DNA of 64,000 nucleotides from Plectosphaerella cucumerina (GCA_020746995.1 JAGPXD010000005.1:3822982-3886981); one strand, 5' to 3'; numbered from the stretch's first letter, positions 30,119 to 42,635 are shown. The notes: generated by a model from the sequence alone, not told the origin. Numbers and translations are program-made.

Positions 30119-31109
30119 ATGGTCGTCGTCGCAGTAAGCGGTGGAACTGGTAACGTCGGCAGGACCCTCGTGGACGAGCTGGTCCAGTCGCGGAAGCACC
30201 AAGTCTTTGTCCTCTGCAGACAGGTAAGGAAACGAGCCATGCCTCAAGTCGATACTGACTTTTCTTCGAGGTTCCTTCGGGCTCTGGCTCAGACGATGCA
30301 GAACACCTGGTCGTCAACTACGACGATGTGGACAGCCTGACGAAGATCCTCGAGAGCAACAACGCAGAGACGGTCATCTCTGCCCTTTCCCTTCAAGTTC
30401 CTGGCCCTCAGGCGCAGTTGAATCTTATTGCAGCAGCCGACAGATCCTCCACGACCAAGAGGTTCATCCCTAGCGAGTATTCTGGGTACACACCCAAGAG
30501 GTAAAGATGAGTCCAGGTCTCCCTTGCATGAGTTGTTTACGAAGATTGACGAGCTAGTAGTTCAGATGGTGCCAAGACACACGGATTCAATGCTATACTT
30601 CTTCGTGCCGAGCAGGCTCTCGAAAATTCCGGACTCGTTTACACTCGTGTCGCGAATGGCATGTTTATGGACTACTTTGGGCTGCCTCACATTCCCAGCC
30701 ACCTCCAAAAATCCCCCTGGGCGATAAATGTACCATCACGCCCCGCCACCATCCCAGGTTCGTCGCTCGGCTGCTCGAAGAGGATGAATGGCCCCAACAC
30801 AGTGTCATCAGCGGCTCAGACAAGAGCCTGAACCAGGTGGTGGCCCTACTTGAGAGGGCTATCGGCGCTAGGCTTGAAGTTACGTATGATAGGCTGGGGG
30901 ACCTGAGGAGCGGCAAGGCGACGCCACTAGTCCCAGGAGAAGAGACGTACGGAGGGCAAGACTTGGCCAGTATAGCTGCTATGCTTGGGGTTTCGGTGGT
31001 GGAGCAAGAGATGATGCTCCAAAAAGAGAGCCGTCTGAATGACAGGTTCCCGGAGATCAAAACGAAGAGCATCGGAGAACTTATTGCAGAGGCCTGGTCG
31101 GGTAAATAG
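30119..31109 (+). pseudogene. NmrA-like NAD(P)-binding protein with an internal deletion
   Basis: NmrA-like proteins are atypical short-chain dehydrogenases that bind NAD(P); some are redox-sensing repressors, others isoflavone-reductase-like enzymes. Exon 1 (30119-30223, 105 nt) encodes MVVVAVSGGTGNVGRTLVDE with the GxxGxxG loop. Exon 2 (30271-30500) follows, then a 57-bp intron (30501-30557) and exon 3: SSSDGAKTHGFNAILLRAEQALE, NSGLVYTRVANGMFMDYFG, INVPSRPATIPG. At about 30757 the frame shifts to FVARLLEEDEW...ELIAEAWSGK. The intact paralogue at 35359 has about 16 residues (TGNEPVSFTYSVDVAR) at this point, so roughly 45-50 bp were lost. Exon 1 of both paralogues is 105 nt with the same intron phase. 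Likely non-functional unless the assembly is wrong. Confidence 0.78.
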
Positions 31110-32322
31110 AAGGCTTTGAGCCGACATATATAGGTGCAATATGAATACAGTCGACACTGTGTAAACCAGCGGCCGGGGCGCCAGAAACTCGGGTATGGGT
31201 GATATTGCTGGTCCTCCTGTAGAACGGGTGAGATCTGGGAGGGTTGCAATTTTATGGTTGGCGGCCCATGTTTCGAGTAATAGTCGCGGACGTGGTCATC
31301 TTGGCTGTGGGTCAATTCATCTGGTACCTACGCTTCATGTTTTCACGCCGCAACGCTGGTTCTATCCTTGGTTGAAAGCCGCCGCCGAAGCTGGCGCTGC
31401 TGCTCTTCCACATCCCAATCGCTCAGTTGCCGCCTGGTCAGGTCGAACACAGCCCGCTGCGCCTCGCCGGCCGCCTGGAACGGCTTCTCGAATCTACGGA
31501 CGAGGCTGCCTCGCTGGCGCATCCCCGGGGAGACGGACGAACAGCTGCGCAAGCTCGGCGCCGTCGAGGGTGCTGAAGAAGCCTGGTGCCCTTGCCGAGT
31601 AGCCGAAGACAATCTGCAGGCGCTGCTTGTCCAGGGGTAGCGCGACGCCAGCGTGGCGATCCTATAATTTCGTCGTAGGCCCTGGCTGGAAGATCTGGAC
31701 ATGGACAAAAATGAACGACATTGCGAACTTCTTGAGGTTTATCAATCGCTGGTGGCCAGAAGGTTCAACCAGTCGGTAATTGGGAGCACTTACCTGGGAT
31801 GGAGTAGCTAGATTCTAACTTACAGTATGTGAGTAAGGTCATATCAAGAAGTCAGCTAAGAACTGGCCTCATCCAGGCGGCAGCGTACCTGAACCAGGCG
31901 TTGATGGCCTCTCAACCACTAGCTCATCCTTGACTCATCTAATGGCATGACCACAGCGGTGCAGACCCCTCAAACAAAGACATGCAGCTCGGTTGCTAGA
32001 CAGCATGTTTTGAGCGATGTACTGTACCTACGGGTAACATTAGTGGTGGGCACAGAACAGATCTCCCCCGCCCAGCTTCCGTCGTTCAGGCAAGTTGCAT
32101 GCTTCCATTTTATGCGCCCATCTTGGTAGTAGCGTGCTGGGCTTTGCTTAAATTCGATGTCATTGTTCAAATCTGGCATGCTTTGTATTGAGCGTGCTTG
32201 AATTTTGGATCCGCTGATGGTCATACGAATTGAATTCTAAACCCTTCGCGCAGTTAAACGCCGTATTCTGCTGACCCAGGCCACGACACCCTCAACGTGA
32301 TTTAGTCACTAGAAATCTATTT
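31110..32322. other. 1.2 kb with a GC-rich coding-like scrap
   Basis: Between about 31343 and 31708 the sequence is GC-rich and open on both strands. On the minus strand, pieces such as LDKQRLQIVFGYSARAPGFF and FEKPFQAAGEAQRAVFDLTR look like real protein in two frames, so it may be a decayed gene of unknown family. The rest is AT-richer with no recognised content. Confidence 0.4.
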
Positions 32323-34875
32323 CTAGAACAAGTTTTCCTCCATCAAGCCCATAAGCTGCTGATTTGTGATGAACCATTCCCCCAGTTGCTGCGATTGAAT
32401 CTGTTCCCCGTCAAGCTGTCCACCCGCAAGCGCCTGAAGTCCAACGTCGTTACCAAAGCCTGAGTCGCCAGGGCATACTAAACCTAACGCATGTACGTAC
32501 GCATCGAAGTCGCGATAGGCATCTCCCTCAATGGGCATCTGTGACGATTTTTTCGTATACTGCAACGCCACCTTGTACAGAACGCTGAAGTAGCGATACA
32601 TTCCTGCGATGTTCTCGGAGTGTTTGCTGACCGCCTCGAGGGACTGGACGAAAGCTTGGAGCCGCGGGAGGTCCGTTGTGGTGGATGATTCGATGATGTC
32701 GCAAAATATGACGATGAAAGGAACGAAAGGGGTATACATAATTGTCCTAGAAATCGCGTTAGCTCGCTGTACGCATCTAGGGCTTCATCGTTCCTCCACC
32801 CAGTACCAATTGAGATACGCCTCATACTCTTTCCCGTCGACGTTTTCCATCTGGTCAAAGTATTTGAGATGGCACTCGAGAGCCCTCCGTCCTGTCTCGA
32901 TGCAGTCCGCTGTGAAGCTGGATCTTGAACCAGGTGAAACCGGACAAGCCCGCATGACGAGGGTCATGGTTGACAGGAACATGACCTCATCGGAAAGACT
33001 GAGCAATTCCATTCGAGAGCCAAGCATGTTTCGCCACTGGTTGATCTTATTTCTCTGGAATGAATGCCGTTAGTCGTCGGGAACAAGCCAGCCCCAGCCA
33101 CATCTTGAACAAACCTCTTGATCCCTTGTAGTCGCGCGAAGAAGTTGTATCTCGCTCACTAACGCAGCCACCCACCTCGACCGCACACCCACGGTGTCCG
33201 CCAGGCCAGCGGGGCTGTAAAGGCGCTTATAGATCTTGCCTTGCACTTGAGACAGTTTGATCCAACGGATGGCGACGTAGACAAAGGGGCCCGAGCTGAA
33301 AGGGTCTACCTCTGGAATGGGGATAGTAATGTCGTAGTCTTGCACCGTGGAAGGCCTTCCCAGCCGTAAGGATAACCCTTTCTCAATGCTGTAAAGCATC
33401 CAGAACGTCCAAATCTTCTGGTTGCGGACGATCGAGTTGTCGTGCTTCATGGACTGGATGCGGTGCATGCCGTGGGTTTGGCACATTATGAGGGCTGTAG
33501 TCGCGAGGGTCCATGCAATACTAGTCTTGGATGACCGCATGTAGTAGAAAACCTAGTAGAAAGCTTAGATAGACACAAAGATGGTGGAAGAGGCAAAATA
33601 CCTACACCCAAAAGTAGAGCCATTATACAATTCAATTTGTTCGGCAGGTGCATTGGCAATCTCTGTAGAGAAGTAACGAGGTTGTCCTCGCATGCCTTTG
33701 CGAACAACTGAAGCTCCTGCTTGATGGTAGCTTCACTCTCGAAGTTGGCGCGTCGTAAGAAACAGTCCATCAAAACGGCGTTGACGATGATGAGTTCTGC
33801 AGGATCGTAACCGCCTGGGAAGTATACTTTGATAACGTATTCCATGAACTGTTCGTGGGGCAGGAAAAGGTTGAAGCAGAAATACTCGAAATCGGAATTT
33901 TCTGCATACCCATCAGCAAAGGGGAGTGTGACGCTGGATGTGCAAAATACCTTTAACGATCCGCAACGTTACCATGACGGTCTCAATGGGAGGCATCGCC
34001 AGCGCCCCCCGGGATAGCGTGTCCGAGACATAGAATGGTGGTATGTCCTGAGGGGTATAGGACCCTTTTGCCAAGGCATCGATAAGCGTGCGCAGACTGG
34101 CCAATGTGTCTTCCATCTCAGGTCGGGGTGTCTCCGTCGAACTGACACTGGCAGCTTGTTTTAGAACTGTGTTGGCGAAGGAAGCATGCGCTGCCAGTGA
34201 CGAGTCGCCCTCGAACGGTATCTGCGGGTTGGGGCCATGGATCGACGGAGGAGACTGTGACCTTGTTTTGGCATTTGGAAGGGTAGCTGATAAGCTCGAA
34301 AGGCTGTTGGCATTCGATGTAAGAAGTGGTGGATTGCTGAAGCCCTGGAGCTGATTCCGAGTTGGATTAGGTTTTTTCATGAGCTGTTCGAGCAAGTCGA
34401 TGACTTGAGTCATTTGACAGCCGATGCTTTCGATTCTTCGCTCGCTGGTGGTGGCAGGTGGTCAATGTTGTGGCCATGGTCATCTTCCAGGTACTTACTA
34501 CTGGTCCGATAAATGTAAGCGTTGCCTCTTGTTGGCGGGCCGCTGTCGAGGTCCATACACACAGTCCGTCTGGGCTCTGATACAGCCGGAGCAGGGGTCC
34601 TCTCGGTTACACGCGATCTTTTCGGTGTTCTGGTCAGCTTCAATCTTCGGGGAACTCGGTCGCCGTGTCTTGGTTTGGGTGTGTTACTTTTCTCTGCCGG
34701 CATTGGATGCACTGAAGTGGCGCAAGCGCAAGTCAGCTCTCGAGAACCAAGAAAAGGGCAGACATGCACGTGGGACACAAACAGCGAGGCGGGAGTGTGG
34801 GTTCGGTTGTTGAGTGCTCTTGGCCTCGTTACCCTCTTGGGATCCAATTGCGTGGTCATCGTCATTCATCTCCAT
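32323..34875 (-). CDS. Zn2Cys6 transcription factor TF2, paralogue of TF1
   Basis: Start at ATG 34875 (MEMNDDDHAIGSQEG). Exon 1 ends SRLA. Exon 2 encodes CIQCRQRK. Exon 3 begins IACNREDPCSGC then IRAQTDCVYGPRQRP, giving an intact binuclear zinc cluster. The intron positions match TF1 exactly, where RLLA is followed by CSQCRQRK and IACSRETPC. The middle region matches TF1 residue by residue in long stretches (SKTSIAWTLATTALIMCQ, RNQKIWTFWMLYSIEKGLSL, AIRWIKLSQVQGKIYKRLYS). The protein ends QLMGLMEENLF at 32323. It diverges from the intact NmrA-like gene over 483 bp. Orientation is opposite to TF1. Targets unknown; as with TF1, control of the divergent neighbour is plausible but inferred. Confidence 0.86.
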
Positions 34876-35358
34876 CGTGAAGGGTGGCCGCAAATGCAGG
34901 GCGATGGCTGTGGAAAAGAGGGGAAAGGTCGGGTGCGGTCTTCCAGAGAATGCGGCCCGACCAGCATTCTCTTTAAGTAGATGCCTGGAGCCCCGAAGCC
35001 CGAAGCACAGTGGGGTTCCACTACTGGCATCGGAGCCCGACGGACCCCGTAGACTAAGAAGCGAGCCATTTCCTTGAAGGAGCCTGTGGCCCGAACTGCT
35101 CACACGGGTCCGTCGGGTAAATGTCGCATAGTTAGAGGCGATTGATTTTGGTGGTGCTCCCAGCATTGCGCGCGGAGCCGGGGGCGTGCCGCGAGCTGGA
35201 ACTCGCCAGCATCTCACTATAAATACCGCTTCTATTCTCTTATTTGATACGTAACTGAACACACTCGAGCTCATGTTAACCTTTAACGCTCAAGTCCATC
35301 TGGATGCAACCAAACCCACAATTTCAAAACATACCAAATCAGAGCACGGCATCACATT
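34876..35358. promoter_or_regulatory. Shared promoter of TF2 and NmrA-like gene
   Basis: 483 bp between divergent starts. It holds an inverted CGG pair CGG-N3-CCG at 35031-35039, repeated CCCGA/TCGGG motifs, and a TATA-like CTATAAATAC at about 35217-35226 that fits the NmrA-like gene 133 bp downstream. Binding by TF2 is inference. Confidence 0.45.
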
Positions 35359-36375
35359 ATGGTCAATGTCGCTGTATTAGGAGGCAGTGGGCATGTCGGC
35401 AAGACAATGGTGGAAGCCTTGAAGAGCGACCCAGGCCACTCTGTCATCGTCTTCAGCCGCCAGGTATGTTGTTCCTGAGGTACTGAGCCTCAGATTCACC
35501 TCTCTAAGGTCTCGGCACCAATAACAGTGCCTTTACAGAGCCGTTCGAGCCTCGATATAGGGGTGTCTTTCGTGGTGGTCGACTACAACAACGTCAAGTC
35601 TCTCAAATCCCTGCTGGAGGAACATCAGATCAACACAGTCATATCTTGTCTGGGCGTACACGATGAGGCCGTGGCTCAGATCGAACTGTCCATGATAAAT
35701 GCCTCGGACCAGTCTACTACAACCAAGCGCTTCATCCATAGCAACTGGGCAGTCCCCAACAAACCGGGCAGCGACAAAAATGCGCCATGGGCACGGTTCC
35801 AGCTCGCCTCCCAAGCTCATCTTCGCACCACTTCCCTTGAAGCAACCGAAATTGCCAATGGCTACTTCCTTGACTTCTGGGGCATGCCGTACATCCACAC
35901 CCATATGATGAGCATCATGCCCGCCATGGATATCGCCTCCAAAATCGCGGCCCTCCCTGGCACCGGCAATGAGCCCGTCTCGTTCACGTACTCGGTGGAT
36001 GTGGCCCGTGTGGTGGCCCGCATGCTTCATCAGCCAGCAGGCACCTGGGAAGAGACGACATACATCCTCGGCGACAAACTGACGTGGCATGAGTTCCTCA
36101 CTTTGGCAGAGGACGCACGCGGCAGCAAGTTCGATGTCAGCTATGACAGCGAAGAGGCGCTCACCAAGTTCCAGCTTACGGAGTTACCGAACCATCGCGC
36201 GGCATACTCATTCTTCCCCAAAGAGCACTTGCAGTGGCTATACGTCAAGCTCGAGCTCATGATGGCGCAGGGATTACTCAACCTACCGTCCGAGAAGGAC
36301 ATTACTAAAGAGTTCCCCGACATTAAGCTGCTGACGGCAAAGGAAATGTTGGATCAAACTTGGAGAGGAAAATAG
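35359..36375 (+). CDS. NmrA-like NAD(P)-binding protein, intact
   Basis: 323 aa in two exons: 35359-35463 (105 nt), intron 35464-35508 (45 bp), 35509-36375. The N-terminus MVNVAVLGGSGHVGKTMVE has the GxxGxxG dinucleotide loop. It continues VVVDYNNVKSLKSLLEEHQI and VISCLGVHDE, typical of NmrA/isoflavone-reductase-like short-chain dehydrogenases. The central segment ANGYFLDFWGMPYIHTHM and FTYSVDVARVVARML is complete, unlike in the paralogue at 30119. The C-terminus is LTAKEMLDQTWRGK. The tyrosine-lysine pair of classical dehydrogenases is not evident, as expected for the family. The protein could be a reductase or a redox-dependent regulator; sequence alone does not decide. Divergent pairing with TF2 suggests a joint function. 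Confidence 0.85.
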
Positions 36376-36772
36376 AGTAGGCGCGGACACGAATAGACGC
36401 TGGATCTGAATACAAGTATCATCATCTCAGAGGTACCCATTCAGTAACAATAAAGCCTCACTTATCCCATATCAGACTATCCTCAGCGTGTGCTCGGCTG
36501 CGAGAAGGAGTAAAGCATGATACCTTATCATAGATAGATGAAATCCTTGAGGCTTCTCAAATGCTCGAGTGAGACATTCAGTACTTTTTCCACAGCCTCC
36601 TTGTTCCAACTGAGTAAAAGGACTTAGGGAGGGTCCGCCGGTGACCGATGGCCTGAGCTGACGATTTCAGTCTTCCGAAATAACAGGACCTACGGCTTAG
36701 GGAGTGGACTGGTGACATTGATATCAGATACTGCCATATAAACCTAATATCTTTCACTTCAGGTATCGCTGA
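36376..36772. other. Intergenic, convergent 3' ends
   Basis: 397 bases between the stops of the NmrA-like (+) and GT90 (-) genes. Nothing recognisable; AT-rich. Confidence 0.55.
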
Positions 36773-38700
36773 TCAGCCCTTGTCGTCCCTGCGTTTCAGA
36801 TCATCCACCCACCCCATCTTCTCACGCTTCCCATCCGTTACGCGCGCGTACTCAAGGAGTAGTCGCAGCGTGTAAATTTGCATGTCCTCTTTTCGCAGCA
36901 CTTTTTCAGCCCAGTCTTTGCCTGCCGTTGCAATCTGCTCCGCCTGGGCATCATGAGCGGCAGCATCAGCGCCATAGCCGAGGAAGTATTGCATAATACC
37001 ATAGAAGTCGCCGAATCGACTGTCCATCGGCACGAAGTGCTTCCACGCTACAAGACGGCTGTCATGCCACTCGCGCCATATCGTCGCCTTGACAGGCAAG
37101 CTGCTACTGCGTAAGAAACCAAGGTATCGACCTGAGAAGCTATTGCCATCAATATCCGGCAGGTACTTCAAGTTGAACTGTTCCGCTAATGCCACACCGG
37201 GAGCAATCGAGTAGTACGGGTCTGTGTAGGTACAGTGCCCGTTACCCTCGTTAGGCTCGCACATGAGGTCAGTAAAGGCGACGTCTGCCCACGACTCCAC
37301 CCACTGGCCCAGCTTGCCTGCCGCGTTCGCCGCAATATTGTATATGCTGTCAGGCACGGCAAAGTTGAGCGGAGAGTAGCCATTGTCGACCCTCGTAAGC
37401 TCCGTGCCGTTGTTCATGCTAACGAATCGGTGTCGGTGGAAACTCTTCCAAGTAGATTCGCGGTTACGCCCGCCTGTTGCTACCCCACGCCAGATGACGC
37501 CCAACTGCTTTTCAGCCCAGGGCCCACCGTGATTGTTGCCGCCCGTGAACCTCTCTTCGTTGTTCCAGTACATCGGAGGAGGGAGGAGAATTTCGTTGTT
37601 GACTGTAAGTTTGGAGCCCCCGAACAAGGGAAACAAAGTGTCTGTTGTCGATGTGCTGAGGGGCTCAATGAAAATCCCATTCAAGCCCTGGAGGTCTGGC
37701 TGGTGGCAAATGTCCTTGGCGAGAGAAGAGTTCGCTACGAATCCCTTGTACAAATGCGGTCCTGCATTTCCCATGGATATAGTTGGCGTTGTTTGAAAGG
37801 ACGTTTGTAGCGGGGTCTTTCGTGCAGGGCTGTCGGCGGAACAGCCGCGGCGTGCAAGCTGCCAGAAGGGCTCTCCCAATCATGTTAGCGCTTCGTTACA
37901 ATTCGTGGAGTGAAGAGCATACTAGTGTCTTTCCAGTCCTTTGCTTGGAGCTTGGTCATGGGCTCAACCATATTCTTCGGAGGCAATCTCTGGTAGTTGC
38001 TCATGACATTTTCGGGCCGCTCCATGAACCTGGTCTTGGCCGCAGTTTGCATGTATTTCTCCATATTTTCGAATGGCACGATCATCCTCGGCTCATCCAT
38101 TGGGTTGAGCGCGATGTCCATATCAGGGAGGAGATGATCGATTGTCCGTAAAAGGTCCAGCCATATTTTGGTCCAAAACCAGTCACTACCGGCGGTCGCG
38201 ACGCCGTTGCGAACAGAAATGAACATTTCAAAGGACGCGGCCTCCTTGCGCAAGTAGGCTGGTTCGAGTGCCCAGAAAGGCTCGAGGTCTTCGTAGATCT
38301 GGTCGAAGAAATCTTCCACGATAACTGCGTTACGCTCCTGGGCGAATTTGAACCACGCATCGAATCCTGGAGGTGGATGCCGGTCCCGACGGGCACGGTA
38401 TGCTTCGGCGGCAGCCTCTATCGTTTTGGATTGCTTCCTTAGAAGGCTGAGGAAATTTTTTTCGGCGGTCTGGATGAGGTCGTCAATGGGATGTCGAGCA
38501 GACGAGTAAGGAGACTGGGTATCTTCTTGGGTAGCAGGAGTATCATCGATGCCCGCATTCCCTTTCAGGTAAGTACTGGTGAGAGACGCGTTGCCGGAGT
38601 GCAGGTACCAGTATAAGCTGAAAAGAAAGATAGCTGCAAAGGCGAGTCGGAGAGAGCTCAAGGCTCGGTGCGGTGTAAAAAGGAGAGAAGGCCTGACCAT
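36773..38700 (-). CDS. GT90 (CAP10-type) glycosyltransferase, type II membrane protein
   Basis: 625 aa in two exons: 38700-37923, intron 37922-37873 (50 bp, branch-like GCTAAC), 37872-36773. The join gives KDWKDT-KPFWQLARRGCSADSPA. A single N-terminal anchor (LRLAFAAIFLFSLYWYLH, about residues 15-35) points to the Golgi lumen. The catalytic part has the CAP10/GT90 core EERFTGGNNHGGPWAEKQ, GVIWRGVATGGRNRESTW, HRHRFVSMN, then LKYLPDIDGNSFSGRYLGFL, SSLPVKATIWREWHDSRL and VPMDSRFGDFYGIMQYFLGY. Family members transfer xylose or glucose; Cryptococcus Cap10 is a capsule gene. Donor and acceptor here are unknown. It neighbours a GT8 gene divergently, 1.4 kb away. Confidence 0.9.
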
Positions 38701-40136
38701 TATACTTGTTGGACTGGCCCTCCAGTTGAGTTTGTTGTGGTAATGTCGCTGGGCTAAGGCGTCTGTCGTGTTGCTATACAAGCAGGAAACAGGAAGAATG
38801 TTATAAATCAGTGGGAAAAGGTGAGAAGAGCGAGCGGTATAAGGGGAAGGGGAAGGGGAAGGGGGGCCTGAGGGGGAGGGGAGTGGGGTGAGAAGGCAGG
38901 GCTTTCTTTAGCAAGGGAATGGGATTACCTTCAAACCACGCGTTGACTGGGTCGCGTCGGTGCGTTGAGCATCATGATTCGTATGGCGGGATGAACCAGG
39001 TCTCTCTGCTCTTAGAATCCCCGTGCAGTATACCAAGTTGCATTACAAGATCATGCATATTGGCGGCATCGCCGATTCAGGCTTGAGATAGATGGACATA
39101 TACTCTTTCTAGACTATAATGTAAAATCTCCGTCTTTTGGCTATTTTCTTCACCTGCTATGACATTTACCTGTGACTTGCCCCTTTGGGTTTCCATCTTG
39201 CCCATGGTCATCGTGTCCAATTAATGTAAGCGATGAAGTAATATTATCTATCACACACAATCAAGAAATAAATAAACATAAAATAAGAATAGATTCGAAA
39301 CACCGAAAAGAGTACATGAGGGGGCTGCCTTTCCATTAAAGAGACCAGAATATTTTATTATTTTCCCGTAGGAACGTAAGCACCGAGGTAATAACATAGC
39401 GATAGGTGGGAGTGCTGAAAAGGAGGTGGAAGTGGTCGGGAATCAAGGAACCCCGAGCTGTAGAGGGACGCTGCCCGAGAAGCCCGAAGTCCGAAGGGGA
39501 GGTGGGGGATAGGGGTATCGGATGGGGTAAGGCAGGGGCTGGTTTCATCAGGGAAGGCTTAGCTCTGAACTATCCTTTCCACTTAAGCTACCGTGCATAA
39601 AGCGGGTCTTGTAACCACACCATCTCGTCTTCAGAATCCCATGACAATATCAGCGCCCTACTCCGCACTGCCTCATCCCCAGATCTCGGAGTGAATGAGC
39701 AAGCGCTTAAAGGGAGTCATGTTAGGTCATACTATACTGTCTTAGTGCAAAAGGGTTCATCAAATAATTCAATGTCATGGTACAAGTAACTTGGCTTTAA
39801 GTCTGCTGACGATTCTCACACCAGTAATATCAAGCCAGCCCACGTTAATTCTCATGCATCCGTCGACGCGTGCAACAGACACGTCACACGGAGTGAATTC
39901 TTGTCAAAGCTTACGCCTTGGCTCGTGCTTGTTCTTCTCGTATCGGCTCCTCCATGCCCGGGCTGAAGCGCTAACACCGCCTCCACAAGCAATTCGATGG
40001 CTGGCTCGGCCCGTCGCCTTTTAGGTGCACCGCCTGCCCGTCTACTCTGCCAATCTCTCGCCTTGCGAACCTGAGATAGAATTGTTTCCTCCACTTACTG
40101 TTCAAGCATACAGTACTGTCACCTATCTTTGCAGCC
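38701..40136. other. 1.4 kb divergent intergenic region
   Basis: It lies between the GT90 (-) and GT8 (+) starts and contains a G/A tract at about 38840-38885 (GGGGAAGGGGAAGGGGAAGG type). Frames of 60-77 codons at 39336-40024 have no recognisable content. No other structure seen. Confidence 0.5.
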
Positions 40137-41315
40137 ATGTCGGCGTCAATCCAGCGCCCTACTATAGCCGAGATGGCTACTTCCAAGCGGGTACGCCTGA
40201 TGGCTCCCGTCGTCTGCTTCGTCTTCCTCATCCTACTGGGCCTCTACTACGCTGAAAACTTCAGTATTCTTCCCGGTACACAGGCCATCATTCACCAGCC
40301 CGCCGAAGTCGTGCCCCTCGACCCCAAAGACGGCATTGACTGGTCGCGCTTCGCATACGCGCAGTATGTTACCAATAGTATCTACCTTTGCAATTCTGTT
40401 ATGTTCTTTGACCGGCTGCACAAGCTTGGTAGCAGGGCCGAACGCATCATGATGTACCCATCCAACATGCTTCCCGACCCCGAGGCTACCGAAGGCACGG
40501 GCGATGCGCAGCTTATTATCAAGGCACGCGACGAGTATGGGGTGAAGCTATCCCCTGTGATAGTCCAGCACAAGGCCAGCCAAGACGGTAGCCCATTTCC
40601 CTCTCCCCTCCAAGTTCCTTTGCTTCAGATGAAGAACTAACTCCCAGCAGCTACCTGGGCCGACTCCTTCACGAAACTCCTCGCCTTCAACCAGACCCAA
40701 TACGACCGCGTCCTGTCGATGGACTCAGACTCTACCCTCCTTCAGAGTATGGACGAGCTATTCCTACTTCCCTCCGTCACCCTCGCCGCCCCTCGCGCCT
40801 ATTGGCTCTGGCCCGACACCCAAATACTCTCCTCTCAGATCATTCTAGTTCAGCCTAGCGTCCAGGAGTTTGCCCGAGTTCAGGGCAAAGTTGGTACCGC
40901 TAGCTCTAACGACTACGACATGGAGATAATCAACCAGCTATACCGCGATAGCGCCCTGATACTTCCACATCGACCTTTCAATCTCCTTACCGGCGAGTTC
41001 AGAAGCAAGCAGCATACGTACTATCTCGGGAATGAGAATGAGGACTGGGACCCTCTTGAAGCTTTCAATGAGGCTAAATTCATCCACTTCTCCGACTGGC
41101 CTATCCCTAAGCCTTGGATTGCAGCCTCGAAAGACGCTTTACAAAAGCACCAGCCATCTTGCGAAGAAACAGGTTCGGCAATGGACTGTACATCGAGGTA
41201 TCTATGGCATAGTTTGTACAGGGATTTTAGGGAACGGAGACAGGTATGAGCGTTTCCTGTTACCATGAAGTTATTGAGTTGCTCTGCTAACTAATAGTAG
41301 GAAGTTTGTGGTTGA
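40137..41315 (+). CDS. GT8-family glycosyltransferase (GNT1-like), type II membrane protein
   Basis: 352 aa in three exons: 40137-40587, intron 40588-40650 (63 bp); 40651-41243, intron 41244-41300 (57 bp); 41301-41315, a 5-codon final exon encoding EVCG then stop. An N-terminal anchor (LMAPVVCFVFLILLGLYY, about residues 20-38) is followed by WSRFAYAQYVTNSIYLCNSV. The DxD metal and donor motif appears as MDSDST (residues 175-177) in DATWADSFTKLLAF...YDRVLSMDSDSTL. LAAPRAYW and KFIHFSDWPIPKPW are typical of fungal GT8 proteins annotated as glucose N-acetyltransferase 1 (GNT1-like). It is probably Golgi-resident and modifies cell-surface glycans. All motifs are intact. The tiny last exon is inferred from a consensus donor (CAG-GTATGA), acceptor (TAG) and the family's usual end. 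Confidence 0.87.
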
Positions 41316-42601
41316 AAATGTAAAGCCTCACAGCTTGCAGTTAGTGAGCGACGTCAAGGGGAGGCAGCTTTCTCCTGGTCCTTCGGGCGGGGGCAGCGGG
41401 GTTACCTGAGCATGGGAGGCATCCAGATAATAAATAAGGTGTTACACAGTGCAACGAGCAGCCTGACAGGTCGCTTGATAGATGCCGCGTTGACCTGGTG
41501 GCTGAGTCGTCTGCACTTGCCAGGAACTGACAACCCGCCACCCAACTGTTAGCTTTTTAAAGGCCTGCACTGCAGTAATGTATTTTCAAGGGGCGACCCC
41601 CGAGGAGATCGAAGTGGGCCTACAATATGAGCATGGAGTGTGGGCCAAACAAGCATCATAAAGGCATGAAGCGGTAGAATACATTTGGCGATTTTGGCGA
41701 GCACCGTGCAGACGACTCAGCGAAGTGGCATCACTTATATTACCCTGCACATAGGCTCAGAACAAAGTCGCATCCTGGTGGTTCCTTCGTTCACAATGAG
41801 TGCCATTTCCGAGTGTCACTTGGGCAGATTCTCAGGTTTGGCGAGAGGGGAGAGAGCCGGCAGCGCCTCGGCTCATGGTGAAGTTGCGGGTGCCCCCGAC
41901 GAACCGCCGAGTCCGAGTCGGCCGCTTCTCCGACTCGACTTGAAGTACGGCCGGCGTTGGCCGTCTGACGCAGTACGGTTCTTGACCTTGGCACCCGCGC
42001 CCATCAGCATTGCCCTGCTCAAAATGAGATTCCGCGCTGAAGCTGAGAAAACCATCCTTGCGACACCTTAAGGACCCACCAGTAAGGGAGCATCTAGCGA
42101 GCGATGGTCAGGTGGCTTAGTGACCTGCGGGCATACAAGAGGAAAACACGTCGTCGAGCGCAAAATTGCACGTGACTCTCGTCTCGCCCTGCCGTTTTCG
42201 ACAACCGCGCACGCCTTCCCCTATTCGGCCAGCCACAACCTTCCCTCGGTCGTTCGGGGTTCTGTTTGCGCCGTGAAGCTCCGCAGCGCGCGGCACATAT
42301 AGAGCAAACCATGTATCAAGGCTAAGCATGATTCATAGTTGACCAGTCCCCATGCCGAAGGCCGCCCCTACCTCAGCCCTACCGGCGCGCGGCAGATGAG
42401 GAATGCCGGTGCTTTTGGCGAACTTTTGATGCGGTAATTGCGCATCGCTGCACCGAGGAGCCGGGCGCGGCGCTGGCTCTGGCACTTCGGTATTCTCGGG
42501 CTAGCCAAGCAATGTCGCGATCGAAGTGAAGGGAGAGTTGGATGCAGGCGCATAATGTATATAACCAACGGTGGAACGTCGCTCTTTTCTGGACGACACG
42601 A

Positions 42602-42635
<34 letters not shown>

